This document shows, one piece after another, positions 54,185 to 61,309 of a stretch of DNA of 64,000 nt; the stretch's first letter is position 1; each line of letters begins with the position of its first letter. The stretch covers positions 3,906,001 to 3,970,000 of the forward strand of contig NZ_CP047420.1 in the NCBI RefSeq assembly GCF_009866655.1. The letters run 5' to 3'. A program made the translations under genes and the position numbers. This DNA is from Rathayibacter sp. VKM Ac-2804. GTDB lineage: Bacteria > Actinomycetota > Actinomycetes > Actinomycetales > Microbacteriaceae. The notes below the pieces were generated by a model that was given only the letters and a program-made list of their open reading frames with translations, had not been told where the DNA came from and searched no databases.

Positions 54185-55117
54185 TCACGGTGAGAGCCCG
54201 GTGGCGATGCGCTGCGTGTTCACGCGCATCATGCTGAGGTAGTCGGGAGCGCCGCCCTCGGGCCCCGTGAGGGACTCGGTGAACAGCTCGACCACCTCGA
54301 CGCGGATGTCGGCCTCGCTCGCGAGCGCCTGGACCAGGCGGTCGGGAGACGAGGACTCCGCGAAGATCGTGGGGACGCCGGTGGTCTCGACCGCGTCGAC
54401 GAGGTCGGCGAGGTCGGAGGCGGACGGCGCGGCGAGGGTGGTGCCGCCGGGGATGACCGCGCCGACGACGTCGAAGTCGAAGCGGTCGGCGAGGTAGCCG
54501 AAGACGTGGTGGTTGGTGACGAGGGCGCGGCGCTCCTCCGGGATCGCGGCGAAGGCCGCCGTCATCTCGGCGTCGAGCGCTTCCAGCTCGGCGCGGTACT
54601 CGGCGGCGCTGCGCTCGAGGGCCGCGGGATCGGCGCCGTCGAGGCCGGCCAGCGCGGGAGCGAGCGCGTCGACGACGTCGATCATGCGCGCCGGGTCGGT
54701 CCAGAAGTGCGAGTCCGGGCTGCCCTCGGCGTCGCCCTCGCGGTAGTCGAGCACCTCGATCGCGTCGCCGGCCACGAAGGCCGGCACGTCCTCGGCGGCC
54801 GCGGCGTCGAGGTGCTGCTGCAGCCCCTCCTCGAGGCCCAGGCCGTTGGAGACGACGAGGTCGGCCGAGCGCAGCCGCGCCGCCTGCTGTGCGGAGATCT
54901 CGAAGGAGTGCGGATCGGCGTTCGGCTTCATCAGCGTCACGACCTCGGCCTCCTCGCCGACCAGCCGCTCGACGACGTCGCCGAGGATGTTGGTCGAGAC
55001 GATCACCAGCGGGCGGTCGTCCGCGCCGGCCGAGCAGCCGGTGAGCGCGAGCAGCGCGACGGCGGCCGCGGCGAGCGTCGCGCGGCGGCGGAGCGGGCGG
55101 CGCCGGGGGCGTCGCAT
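54185..55117 (-). CDS. aztC: Zinc ABC transporter substrate-binding lipoprotein AztC
   Basis: A 310-aa metal-binding protein (cluster A-I). The signal ends in LLALTGC around residue 28. Zinc ligand regions are MKPNADPHSFEIS (His near 77), GSPDSHFWTDPARM (His near 145), VTNHHVFGYLADRF (His near 203) and an acidic AESSSP region (about 275). The His-rich flexible loop found in some ZnuA proteins is absent, which fits the AztC type that receives Zn from AztD. ATG 55117 follows the stop of the upstream gene by 2 bp. Confidence 0.9.
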   Translation of the reverse strand: MRRPRRRPLRRRATLAAAAVALLALTGCSAGADDRPLVIVSTNILGDVVERLVGEEAEVVTLMKPNADPHSFEISAQQAARLRSADLVVSNGLGLEEGLQQHLDAAAAEDVPAFVAGDAIEVLDYREGDAEGSPDSHFWTDPARMIDVVDALAPALAGLDGADPAALERSAAEYRAELEALDAEMTAAFAAIPEERRALVTNHHVFGYLADRFDFDVVGAVIPGGTTLAAPSASDLADLVDAVETTGVPTIFAESSSPDRLVQALASEADIRVEVVELFTESLTGPEGGAPDYLSMMRVNTQRIATGLSP

Positions 55118-55119
55118 GC

Positions 55120-56352
55120 TCACCGGCCCGTCTCGGCGGTGAACGCCGGCTCGCTCGCCGTCTCGAAGCTGCGCGCGAGGCGGGCTCCGTCGGCGTAGTC
55201 GATCTCGTGCAGGCGCCGCTCGGCGGGCGCGCTGAGGTAGGCGCGCTGCTGGTCGGCGACGAGGGTCGGGGCGAGGCCCGCGGCGAGCGACTCGGCGGCG
55301 AGGGGCTCGGTCTGCGCGAGCAGCGCGCCGTCCGCGCCGTCGAGCACGAGCACCCGGCCGTCCTGCGCCAGTGCGAGCACGTGGTCGTCCTCGTCGTCGA
55401 CGGCGGTCACCTGCACCAGTGGCGCGGGAGCGGGGAGCAGCGACCACGAGCGGGCGCGGGTGTCGAGCAGCCAGATCCCGTCGCTGCCGGCGAGCCCGGC
55501 GACGGTCGGGCGGCCCTCGCGGTTCGCGAAGCTCGTGGTGGCTGGCGCGATCGCGCCGGCCGGGTAGGGGATCCGCTCGACGACGAGCTCCTCGCCGTCG
55601 ACCGAGGCGAGCAGCGCGCCGTCCGCGCAGCCGATCACCGCGCCGACCCGGGTGGTGATCGTCCCCGCCGGCTGCGGGCACTCCTCACGGAGGCCGGTGG
55701 GCTCGCCGTCGGCCGTGTAGCCGGCGACCGAGGCCGACTCCGCCGCACCCTGGGTGACGAGCGCGAAGGAGCCGACCGGGACGACCATCCCGGGCCCCGG
55801 CTCGCCGTCGAGGCGGAACGACTCGACGATCCCGCCCTTCGACAGCGCCTCGGTGTCGAGCAGCACCGCCTCGCCCGAGTCGGGGAAGTGCACCCCGGTG
55901 CCGCCGGTGGTCGAGAGGTTGGTGGTGGCGACGACGGCCTCGCCCGCGCCCGCGACGGTGCCGAGCAGAGTCGGCTCGGCGCGGTAGTAGTGGAAGTGGT
56001 CGACGTGATCCCAGGTCCAGACGCCGCTGTCGACGATCTCGACGCCGGCGGCGGTCTGCGCGAAGAGGTAGCGGCCGTCGGTCGTCAGCGCCGAGGGCGC
56101 GCCGATCGTGCCGAGCTCGGCGACGCTCTCGTCGAGCAGGTCCAGGTGCGAGACGGCCCCCGCCGGATCGATCCAGGTGAGTCCGAGGGCGGGCTCGGCG
56201 AGCTCCGCGGCTCCGGAGATCGCGCCGTGGCCCTCGCCGGTCTCGTCGTCCGCGGTCGGGGCGGCGGGATCGGCGGAGCAGGCCGCGAGGGCGAGGGCGC
56301 CCAGGAGGAGCGCCGGGGCGATGCGCGAGGAGCGAGTGGAGCGGGAGAGCAC
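55120..56352 (-). CDS. Second AztD-like propeller lipoprotein in the zinc operon
   Basis: A 410-aa exported protein (lipobox ALALAAC near residue 23) with WD/AztD-like propeller strands but only distant similarity to the AztD encoded downstream. It has WTWDHVDHFHYYRAEPTLLG, a His-rich stretch (about residues 105-125) that could bind metal, DGEPGPGMVVPVGSFALV, two cysteines about 30 residues apart near 215-245, and GLAGSDGIWLLDTR. GTG 56352 has AAAGGA upstream. It lies between aztB and aztC, so a second zinc or metal chaperone is the best guess. Confidence 0.78.
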   Translation of the reverse strand: MLSRSTRSSRIAPALLLGALALAACSADPAAPTADDETGEGHGAISGAAELAEPALGLTWIDPAGAVSHLDLLDESVAELGTIGAPSALTTDGRYLFAQTAAGVEIVDSGVWTWDHVDHFHYYRAEPTLLGTVAGAGEAVVATTNLSTTGGTGVHFPDSGEAVLLDTEALSKGGIVESFRLDGEPGPGMVVPVGSFALVTQGAAESASVAGYTADGEPTGLREECPQPAGTITTRVGAVIGCADGALLASVDGEELVVERIPYPAGAIAPATTSFANREGRPTVAGLAGSDGIWLLDTRARSWSLLPAPAPLVQVTAVDDEDDHVLALAQDGRVLVLDGADGALLAQTEPLAAESLAAGLAPTLVADQQRAYLSAPAERRLHEIDYADGARLARSFETASEPAFTAETGR

Positions 56353-56396
56353 GGGGTCCTTTCGGAGGGGGACGAGCGGGGCGGAGGAGGTGGCGG

Positions 56397-57260
56397 TCAG
56401 GCGGGGACGGCGGCACCGGCCCGGCGCGGATGACGCGCGGCCGTCGCCGCCCGCAGCGCCCAGGACAGTCCCGAGACGGCGAGGGCGGTGGCGGCGACCG
56501 AGGCGCCCGCGGCGGTCGCCGCGTACCAGGACACGAGCAGCCCGACGAGCACGGAGAGCACGCCGAGCACGGCGGCGAGCGCCATCCGGGTCGGGATCCG
56601 CGTCGTCCAGTGCCCGGCGGCCACCGCCGGCGCGAGGAGCAGCCCGACGACCAGGAGCGAGCCGACGGCCTGGTACGAGGCGACGACCGCGAGCGTCACC
56701 AGCCCGACCAGCGCGGCCTGGGCCGAGCGCGGCCCGAGCCCGAGGACGGCGGCGATCCGGTGGTCGAGTGCGAGCGCCACCAGCGAGCGGTGGAAGACCG
56801 CCGCGACCGCGAGCCCGACGCCGGCGGCGATCGCCAGCAGCACCAGGTCGAGGGGCGCGATGGCGAGGATGTCGCCGAACAGGATCGAGGTCGCGTCGGT
56901 GGCGAAGCTGCCCGAGTGGCTGATGATGATCACGCCGAGCGCGAGCATCGAGACGAAGAGCATGCCGATGCTGGTGTCGTAGGACAGCCGGCCCCGGCGC
57001 TGCAGCGCGGCGATGCCGAGGCTCATCGCGACGGCGCTCACCGCCCCGCCGACCAGCACGGGCGCGCCGAGCACGGTCGCCAGCGCGACGCCGGGGAGCA
57101 TGCCGTGGGCGAGCGCCTCGCCGAGGAAGGCCATGCCCCGGATCACGACCCAGGTCCCGACGACGCCGCACAGGACGGCGACGAGAGCGCCGCCGACGAG
57201 GGCGCGCTGGAGGAAGTCGAGCGCGAACGGCTCGAGGATCCCGGAGAGGAGGGCAGGCAT
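56397..57260 (-). CDS. aztB: Zinc ABC transporter permease AztB
   Basis: A 287-aa ZnuB-type membrane protein with about eight hydrophobic segments. Landmarks are FLGEALAHGMLPGVALA (residues about 45-61), SYDTSIGMLFVSMLALGVI near 92, GDILAI, and a GSLLVVGLLLAPAVAAG stretch near 204. It is divergent from the ATPase gene across a Zur box and starts the minus-strand operon that ends in aztD. Confidence 0.92.
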   Translation of the reverse strand: MPALLSGILEPFALDFLQRALVGGALVAVLCGVVGTWVVIRGMAFLGEALAHGMLPGVALATVLGAPVLVGGAVSAVAMSLGIAALQRRGRLSYDTSIGMLFVSMLALGVIIISHSGSFATDATSILFGDILAIAPLDLVLLAIAAGVGLAVAAVFHRSLVALALDHRIAAVLGLGPRSAQAALVGLVTLAVVASYQAVGSLLVVGLLLAPAVAAGHWTTRIPTRMALAAVLGVLSVLVGLLVSWYAATAAGASVAATALAVSGLSWALRAATAARHPRRAGAAVPA

Positions 57261-57278
57261 GGTGCCCGACCGTAACGG

Positions 57279-57299
57279 ATAATGAGAACGATTATCAAA
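57279..57299. promoter_or_regulatory. Zur box between aztB and aztA
   Basis: The AT-rich near-palindrome aatgagaacgattatcaa (57281-57298 core) fits the Zur consensus family (TGAxAACGATTxTCA). It lies in the 56-bp gap between divergent zinc-transport genes and should shut both when zinc is sufficient. Confidence 0.88.
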
Positions 57300-57316
57300 C
57301 TGGTACGCTCGGGATC

Positions 57317-57979
57317 GTGTCCATCAGCCAGCAGCCCTCCCCCCGCGTCGCCCTCCGCGGGATCGGCGTCGACTTCGGCGGTCGGACCGCACTGGACGGC
57401 GTCGATCTCGACCTGCCGCTGGGCTCGCTGTCCGTCGTCGCCGGCCCGAACGGGGCGGGCAAGTCGACGCTGCTGGAGGTGATCGCCGGGACGCGGCAGC
57501 CCACTCGGGGCGAGCGCTCGGTCTCCCCCGCGATCGCCTTCGTCCCCCAGCGCACCGCCGTCTCCGACCGCCTGCCCGTGACCGTCCGCGACGTCGTGAC
57601 GGTCGGCGTCTGGGGTCGCACCGGCCGCTGGCGCCGCGTCGGCGCGGAGCTGCGCGCGGTGGTCGCCGCGGCGATGGAGCGCCTCGAGATCTCCGCGCTC
57701 GCGGGCGAGGCGTTCGCCGTGCTGTCCGGCGGGCAGCGGCAGCGGACGCTGCTCGCGCAGGGGCTGGCGCGCGGCGCCGATCTGCTCCTCCTGGACGAGC
57801 CGACGACCGGACTCGATGCGGCGAGCGCCGAGCGCATCCGCGAGATCCTGCGCGCCGAGGCGGAGCGCGGCGTCACGGTGGTCTGCGTCTCGCACGACCC
57901 GGCCGTGATCGCTCTCGCCGACCGCGTCGTGCCGCTGGCCGACGGCCGCCTGCAGAGCGAGGGCGCCCTCGCCCACTGA
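57317..57979 (+). CDS. aztA: Zinc ABC transporter ATP-binding protein AztA
   Basis: A 220-aa ATPase of the zinc importer. Walker A GPNGAGKST (about residues 42-50), Q-loop FVPQRT, signature LSGGQRQR, Walker B LLLLDEPTTGLD, and H-loop VCVSHD are all intact. GTG 57317 is 18 bp downstream of the Zur box, which would then overlap the promoter. A repeat cluster follows it. Confidence 0.92.
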   Translation: MSISQQPSPRVALRGIGVDFGGRTALDGVDLDLPLGSLSVVAGPNGAGKSTLLEVIAGTRQPTRGERSVSPAIAFVPQRTAVSDRLPVTVRDVVTVGVWGRTGRWRRVGAELRAVVAAAMERLEISALAGEAFAVLSGGQRQRTLLAQGLARGADLLLLDEPTTGLDAASAERIREILRAEAERGVTVVCVSHDPAVIALADRVVPLADGRLQSEGALAH

Positions 57980-57984
57980 GGCGG

Positions 57985-58105
57985 CTTCGGGAACGGCGGG
58001 TCTCGATACGCCCCTCCGGGGCTCCTCGACCAGCACGGGACGCGCCCCTCGGGGACTGCTCGACCAGCATGGACGACGCCCCTGCGGGGCTGCTCGACCG
58101 GCATG
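57985..58105. repeat. Interspersed repeat family A, locus after aztA
   Basis: Three arms in a row, each with a short GC palindrome: ggtctcgatacgcccctccg...gctcctcgaccagcac, then gcccctcggggactgctcga and gcccctgcggggctgctcga. They may double as a transcription terminator for aztA. Confidence 0.75.
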
Positions 58106-58123
58106 ACGCGCGATCCATGCACG

Positions 58124-58141
58124 TCTGCTTGGATGAGCAGA
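58124..58141. promoter_or_regulatory. Possible ArsR-family operator
   Basis: TCTGCT and AGCAGA form a perfect 6-bp inverted repeat with a 6-bp spacer, 16 bp before the start of the ArsR-type regulator. Autoregulation from such a site is typical for the family. The arms are short, so chance is possible. Confidence 0.4.
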
Positions 58142-58157
58142 TGACGGGGAGGCGCAG

Positions 58158-58439
58158 ATGACCGAGGATCTCGAGCCCGCCGCCGAGCTGTTCAAGGTGC
58201 TCTCCTCCTCCTCGCGGCTGCGCCTGCTGCGCGCGCTGGCGACGGAGCGGTCGACCGTCGGGCACCTCGCCGAGACCACCGGGCTCTCGCAGCCCCTCGT
58301 CTCGCAGCACCTGCGCACCCTGCGCTCCGCCGGCCTGGTCGCCGTCGAGCGGATCGGGCGCGAGGCGCACTACTCCGTCGCCGACACGCACGTCAGTCAC
58401 ATCGTCGACGACGCGGTCCGGCACGCCCTCGAGGGGTGA
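58158..58439 (+). CDS. ArsR/SmtB-family metal-sensing repressor (AztR-like)
   Basis: A 93-aa winged-helix regulator. The recognition region is VGHLAETTGLSQPLVSQHLRTLRSAGLV (helix-turn-helix, about residues 33-60) and the wing YSVAD follows. The last helix reads DTHVSHIVDDAVRHALEG, with the Asp/His...His/Glu pattern of an alpha-5 zinc site, and no alpha-3 cysteines are present. By position beside aztA and the Zur-controlled genes it is most likely a zinc sensor. A clear GGGGAGGCGCAG ribosome site precedes the ATG. Confidence 0.87.
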   Translation: MTEDLEPAAELFKVLSSSSRLRLLRALATERSTVGHLAETTGLSQPLVSQHLRTLRSAGLVAVERIGREAHYSVADTHVSHIVDDAVRHALEG

Positions 58440-58473
58440 CCGCGGCCACAGCCCTCGAGGACGGCCCCCTGCC

Positions 58474-58596
58474 TCAGCCCTGGCGGGCCTTGAACCGCGG
58501 GGTGAGCTTGTTGATGACGAAGACCCGGCCGCGGCGGCGCACCACCTGCGACCCCGGCATCGACTTCATGGACTTCAGCGAGTTGCGGACCTTCAC
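58474..58596 (-). CDS. rpmJ: Zinc-independent 50S ribosomal protein L36 (bL36, cysteine-free)
   Basis: A 40-aa ribosomal protein read from GTG 58596. It begins [15 protein letters not shown], then [12 protein letters not shown] and ends PRFKARQG. The Cys/His zinc ribbon of ordinary bL36 is absent, so this is the C-minus paralogue that replaces the zinc form during starvation and frees zinc. It starts 15 bp from a Zur box that it shares with the divergent CobW-like gene. It is too short to be found by length filters. Confidence 0.92.
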   Translation of the reverse strand: MKVRNSLKSMKSMPGSQVVRRRGRVFVINKLTPRFKARQG

Positions 58597-58611
58597 GAGT
58601 GCTCCTTCTAA

Positions 58612-58630
58612 TTGATAACGATTATCGTTT
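58612..58630. promoter_or_regulatory. Zur box between rpmJ and the CobW-like gene
   Basis: The sequence ttgataacgattatcgttt contains the perfect palindrome gataacgattatc-like core (TGATAACGATTATCG). It lies between divergent starts at 58596 and 58644 and is the second Zur-type site of the region. Confidence 0.9.
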
Positions 58631-58643
58631 AGAGTAGCTCGTC

Positions 58644-59696
58644 ATGGAGACTCCGAGCCCGATCCACCGCCCGCCCGTCCTCGCCGTCACGCTGGTGAGC
58701 GCGACCGACGCCTGCGAGAGCGCCCGGATCGCCCGGCTGCTGACCGGCGGCGTCACCGCCGTCGAGTGCTTCGCCGTCGACCTGCCGGACTCGGACAGCG
58801 CCGAGTTCGCGGCGGAGCTGGCCGCCGAGCTCGCCCGGCAGGCCGACGACGGCGAGAGCGGGATCACCGTCCTGTCGATCGACCCGGTCGCCGACCCGAT
58901 GGAGGTCGCCCTCGTCCTCGAGCACCTCTGCAGCCGGCGGCACCCCGGCGACACCCGGATCGGCGTCCTCGACGTCGTCGCCGTCACCTCGGTCGACGAG
59001 GTGACCCGGGTGCTGCTCGGCGAGGGTGCCGAGGACCTCGGGCCCCAGCAGTGGGACCGCGCCGAGCGACTCGCGACGCGCCTCGAGTTCGCGGGCCTCA
59101 TCGTCCTGACCGACGGCGACGGCGCCGGAGCCTCGCCCGCCGTCGACCTGCTGCGGGCGCTCTCACCGGGAGCGGAGATCCTCACCGAGCGCGACCTCGA
59201 CCGCTACCGGCAGCGGCGCGCCGTCCTCACCCCGCAGCGCGCGCACCGTCTGGCCTCGGACCTGGGCTGGCAGCGGGTTCTCCGCGGCGTCCCCGGCGAC
59301 GCGGGATCGGTGACCGCGTTCGTCTTCCGCGATCCGCTGCCGTTCCACCCCGGCCGCCTGAACGCGGCGGTCGCCACGGACTTCGTCCCGCACCGGGTCG
59401 GCCGGATCCTCCGCTCGCGCGGCCTGGTCCGGCTCGCCAGCCGCGCCGACCGCGTCGCGTCCTGGTCGATCGCCGGCGACGTCGTCAGCCTCGACCCGAC
59501 GTCGATCCGGAGCTGGAGCGTCGACGCCCCCGTCGGCCAGGAGATCGCCTTCCTCGGCCGCGATCTCGATGTCGACGAGCTGACCCGCGTCCTGCACGGC
59601 TGCCTGCTCACGCCCCGCGAGCTCCTCGCCGGCCCGGACCTCTGGCGCACCCTCGCCGATCCGTTCCCCCGCTGGGAGGACGAGCACCAGCACTGA
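58644..59696 (+). CDS. CobW C-terminal domain protein without a P-loop (COG0523-like)
   Basis: A 350-aa protein whose last 160 residues match the CobW C-terminal domain (VFRDPLPFHPGRLNAAV, then ILRSRGLVRLASRADRVASWSIAG). In functional COG0523 zinc-chaperone GTPases the N-terminus carries a GxxGxGKT P-loop and a CxCC metal motif. Here the corresponding start, PPVLAVTLVSATDACES, has no P-loop, and no CxCC is present. It has therefore probably lost GTPase activity. Zur control and the adjacent cysteine-free bL36 place it in zinc starvation response. Confidence 0.83.
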   Translation: METPSPIHRPPVLAVTLVSATDACESARIARLLTGGVTAVECFAVDLPDSDSAEFAAELAAELARQADDGESGITVLSIDPVADPMEVALVLEHLCSRRHPGDTRIGVLDVVAVTSVDEVTRVLLGEGAEDLGPQQWDRAERLATRLEFAGLIVLTDGDGAGASPAVDLLRALSPGAEILTERDLDRYRQRRAVLTPQRAHRLASDLGWQRVLRGVPGDAGSVTAFVFRDPLPFHPGRLNAAVATDFVPHRVGRILRSRGLVRLASRADRVASWSIAGDVVSLDPTSIRSWSVDAPVGQEIAFLGRDLDVDELTRVLHGCLLTPRELLAGPDLWRTLADPFPRWEDEHQH

Positions 59697-59714
59697 GCGG
59701 CCGGAGCGCGCCAG

Positions 59715-59846
59715 CGCGACTGGACGCGGAACGGGCTTTGCCACCGCAGCAGACCCCGGCACGCGTCCACTCGAAGAGCTGCGAGCGCGCGACCGGACCC
59801 CGACGGGGCGCCACAGCTGAGTCAGGCCCCGGTCCTCGTCCACTCG
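59715..59846. repeat. Interspersed repeat family B, copy near 59.7 kb
   Basis: Begins cgactggacgcggaacgggc and contains agaccccggcacgcgtccactcg, then a second unit ending gtcctcgtccactcg. Two B elements appear to lie head to tail. No gene is present between the CobW-like and adenosine deaminase stops. Confidence 0.65.
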
Positions 59847-59864
59847 TGCAGCTCCGCCCGAAGG

Positions 59865-60845
59865 TCAGCCCGCGTACGCGTCGATCCGCCCGAGCAGCTC
59901 CGCCTTCGCCGCGTCGGACGCCCACGAGCCGAGCACCGAGTTGCGGGCGAGCTGCACCAGCTCGTCGCGGGTGAAGCCCGCATCGGCGAGCGCCGCGTAG
60001 TTGTCGGCGATGTAGCCGCCGAAGTAGGCCGGGTCGTCCGAGTTGACCGTCACCCGCACGCCGCGCTCGAGCAGCGCGCGCATCTCGGGCGCCTTCGAGT
60101 CGCTCGAGACGAAGGAGTTCGACAGCGGGCAGCAGGTCAGCGCGAGGCCGCGCTCGACGAGCACGTCGATCAGCTCGGGCGCCTCGACGATGTTCGTGCC
60201 GTGGTCGATCCGGTCCACGCCGATCTCCTCGAGCACCTGGCGCAGGTGCTCGACGCCGTTGGGCTGGTCGACGTCGCAGTGCATCGTCAGGCGCAGGCCG
60301 GCCTCGCGGGCCCGCGCGAAGACCTCGCGGAACTTGGCCGGCGGGTTGCCGCGCTCGTCCGAGTCCAGGCCCACGCCGATCAGCCGGTCAGCGAACGGCA
60401 GCGCGCGCTCCAGCGTCTCCGCCGCACTCTCGGCCGACAGGTCGCGGAGGAAGCAGAGGATCAGCGCGGCGTCGACGCCCAGCTGCGCGGCGTCCTGCGC
60501 GGCGCGGTGGTAGCCGCCGATCACCGCCTCGAACGGCACGCCGCGCGAGGTGTGCGCCTGCGGATCGAAGAACGCCTCGACGCGGACGACCCCGTCCGCC
60601 GCGGCCCGCCGGAAGTACGCCGTCGCGAGGTCGTAGAAGTCCTGCTCCTCGCGCAGCACGTCCATCGCCGGGTAGTAGACGGCGAGGAACGAGGCGAGCG
60701 AGTCGAAGTCGTAGGCGAGCGCCTCGGGCACGGGCAGGCCGTTGCGCTCGGCGAGCCGCACGCGCAGCTCGGGCTCGAGCGTCCCCTCCAGGTGCACGTG
60801 CAGCTCGACCTTGGGCAGACCGAGGAGGAAGGAGTCGGAGGTCAC
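59865..60845 (-). CDS. Adenosine deaminase family protein
   Basis: A 326-aa metal-dependent deaminase. The HxH zinc motif is in PKVELHVHLEGTLEP (about residues 12-26). MHCDVDQPNGVEHL supplies the next His (about 197), DHGTNIVEA is a conserved active-site segment, and NSDDPAYFGG holds the Asp pair (about 279). GTG 60845 is chosen because upstream in-frame sequence lies beyond the normal family N-terminus. It is part of a minus-strand set with RidA, an amidohydrolase and ABC permeases, so adenosine itself or an amine-bearing purine-like compound is a plausible substrate. Confidence 0.9.
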   Translation of the reverse strand: MTSDSFLLGLPKVELHVHLEGTLEPELRVRLAERNGLPVPEALAYDFDSLASFLAVYYPAMDVLREEQDFYDLATAYFRRAAADGVVRVEAFFDPQAHTSRGVPFEAVIGGYHRAAQDAAQLGVDAALILCFLRDLSAESAAETLERALPFADRLIGVGLDSDERGNPPAKFREVFARAREAGLRLTMHCDVDQPNGVEHLRQVLEEIGVDRIDHGTNIVEAPELIDVLVERGLALTCCPLSNSFVSSDSKAPEMRALLERGVRVTVNSDDPAYFGGYIADNYAALADAGFTRDELVQLARNSVLGSWASDAAKAELLGRIDAYAG

Positions 60846-60901
60846 GGGAGCCTTTCGTCGGTGCCGGCGGTGGTGCGGGCGGTGGGGAGCGGAGAGCAGG
60901 T

Positions 60902-61309
60902 TCAGGGACGCGCCGCGATGAAGTCCAGCGCCACGAGCGGCCCCGGCAGCACCGCGCCGATGACGGTGCGGGCCGGCGGATCGACGGCGAACCGCGCCCC
61001 GTAGACCGCGGAGGCGGCGGCGAAGTCGCGCTCGAAGTCGCTGAGGATCATCGTGATCCGCACCACGTCGCCGAGCCCGAGGCCGAACTCCGTGGCGAGC
61101 AGCCGCTCGATGTTGTCGAGGGCCGCGGCGGTCTGCGCGGTGATCCCCTCCGGGACCGTGCCCTCCGGCACCGAGCCGTCGCCCGGTGCGAACGGCCCGA
61201 TCGCCGAGCCGTAGACGACGCCGTGCGCCTCGACGGCGTGGCTGTACGCGCCGCGGGGAGCGCCGAGCGCCTCCGCGGTCACGAAGCGGCGGGTCGCGGT
61301 GGCGGTCAT
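60902..61309 (-). CDS. RidA-family protein
   Basis: A 135-aa Rid (YjgF/YER057c/UK114) protein, which typically hydrolyses reactive enamine/imine intermediates. Landmarks are YSHAVEAHGVVYGSAIGPF (about residues 21-39), QTAAALDNIERLLATEFG, and the C-terminal DPPARTVIGAVLPGPLVALDFIA, where the family arginine (PPARTVI) is retained. ATG 61309 overlaps the amidohydrolase stop by 4 bp. It probably supports deamination chemistry in the same pathway. Confidence 0.9.
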   Translation of the reverse strand: MTATATRRFVTAEALGAPRGAYSHAVEAHGVVYGSAIGPFAPGDGSVPEGTVPEGITAQTAAALDNIERLLATEFGLGLGDVVRITMILSDFERDFAAASAVYGARFAVDPPARTVIGAVLPGPLVALDFIAARP

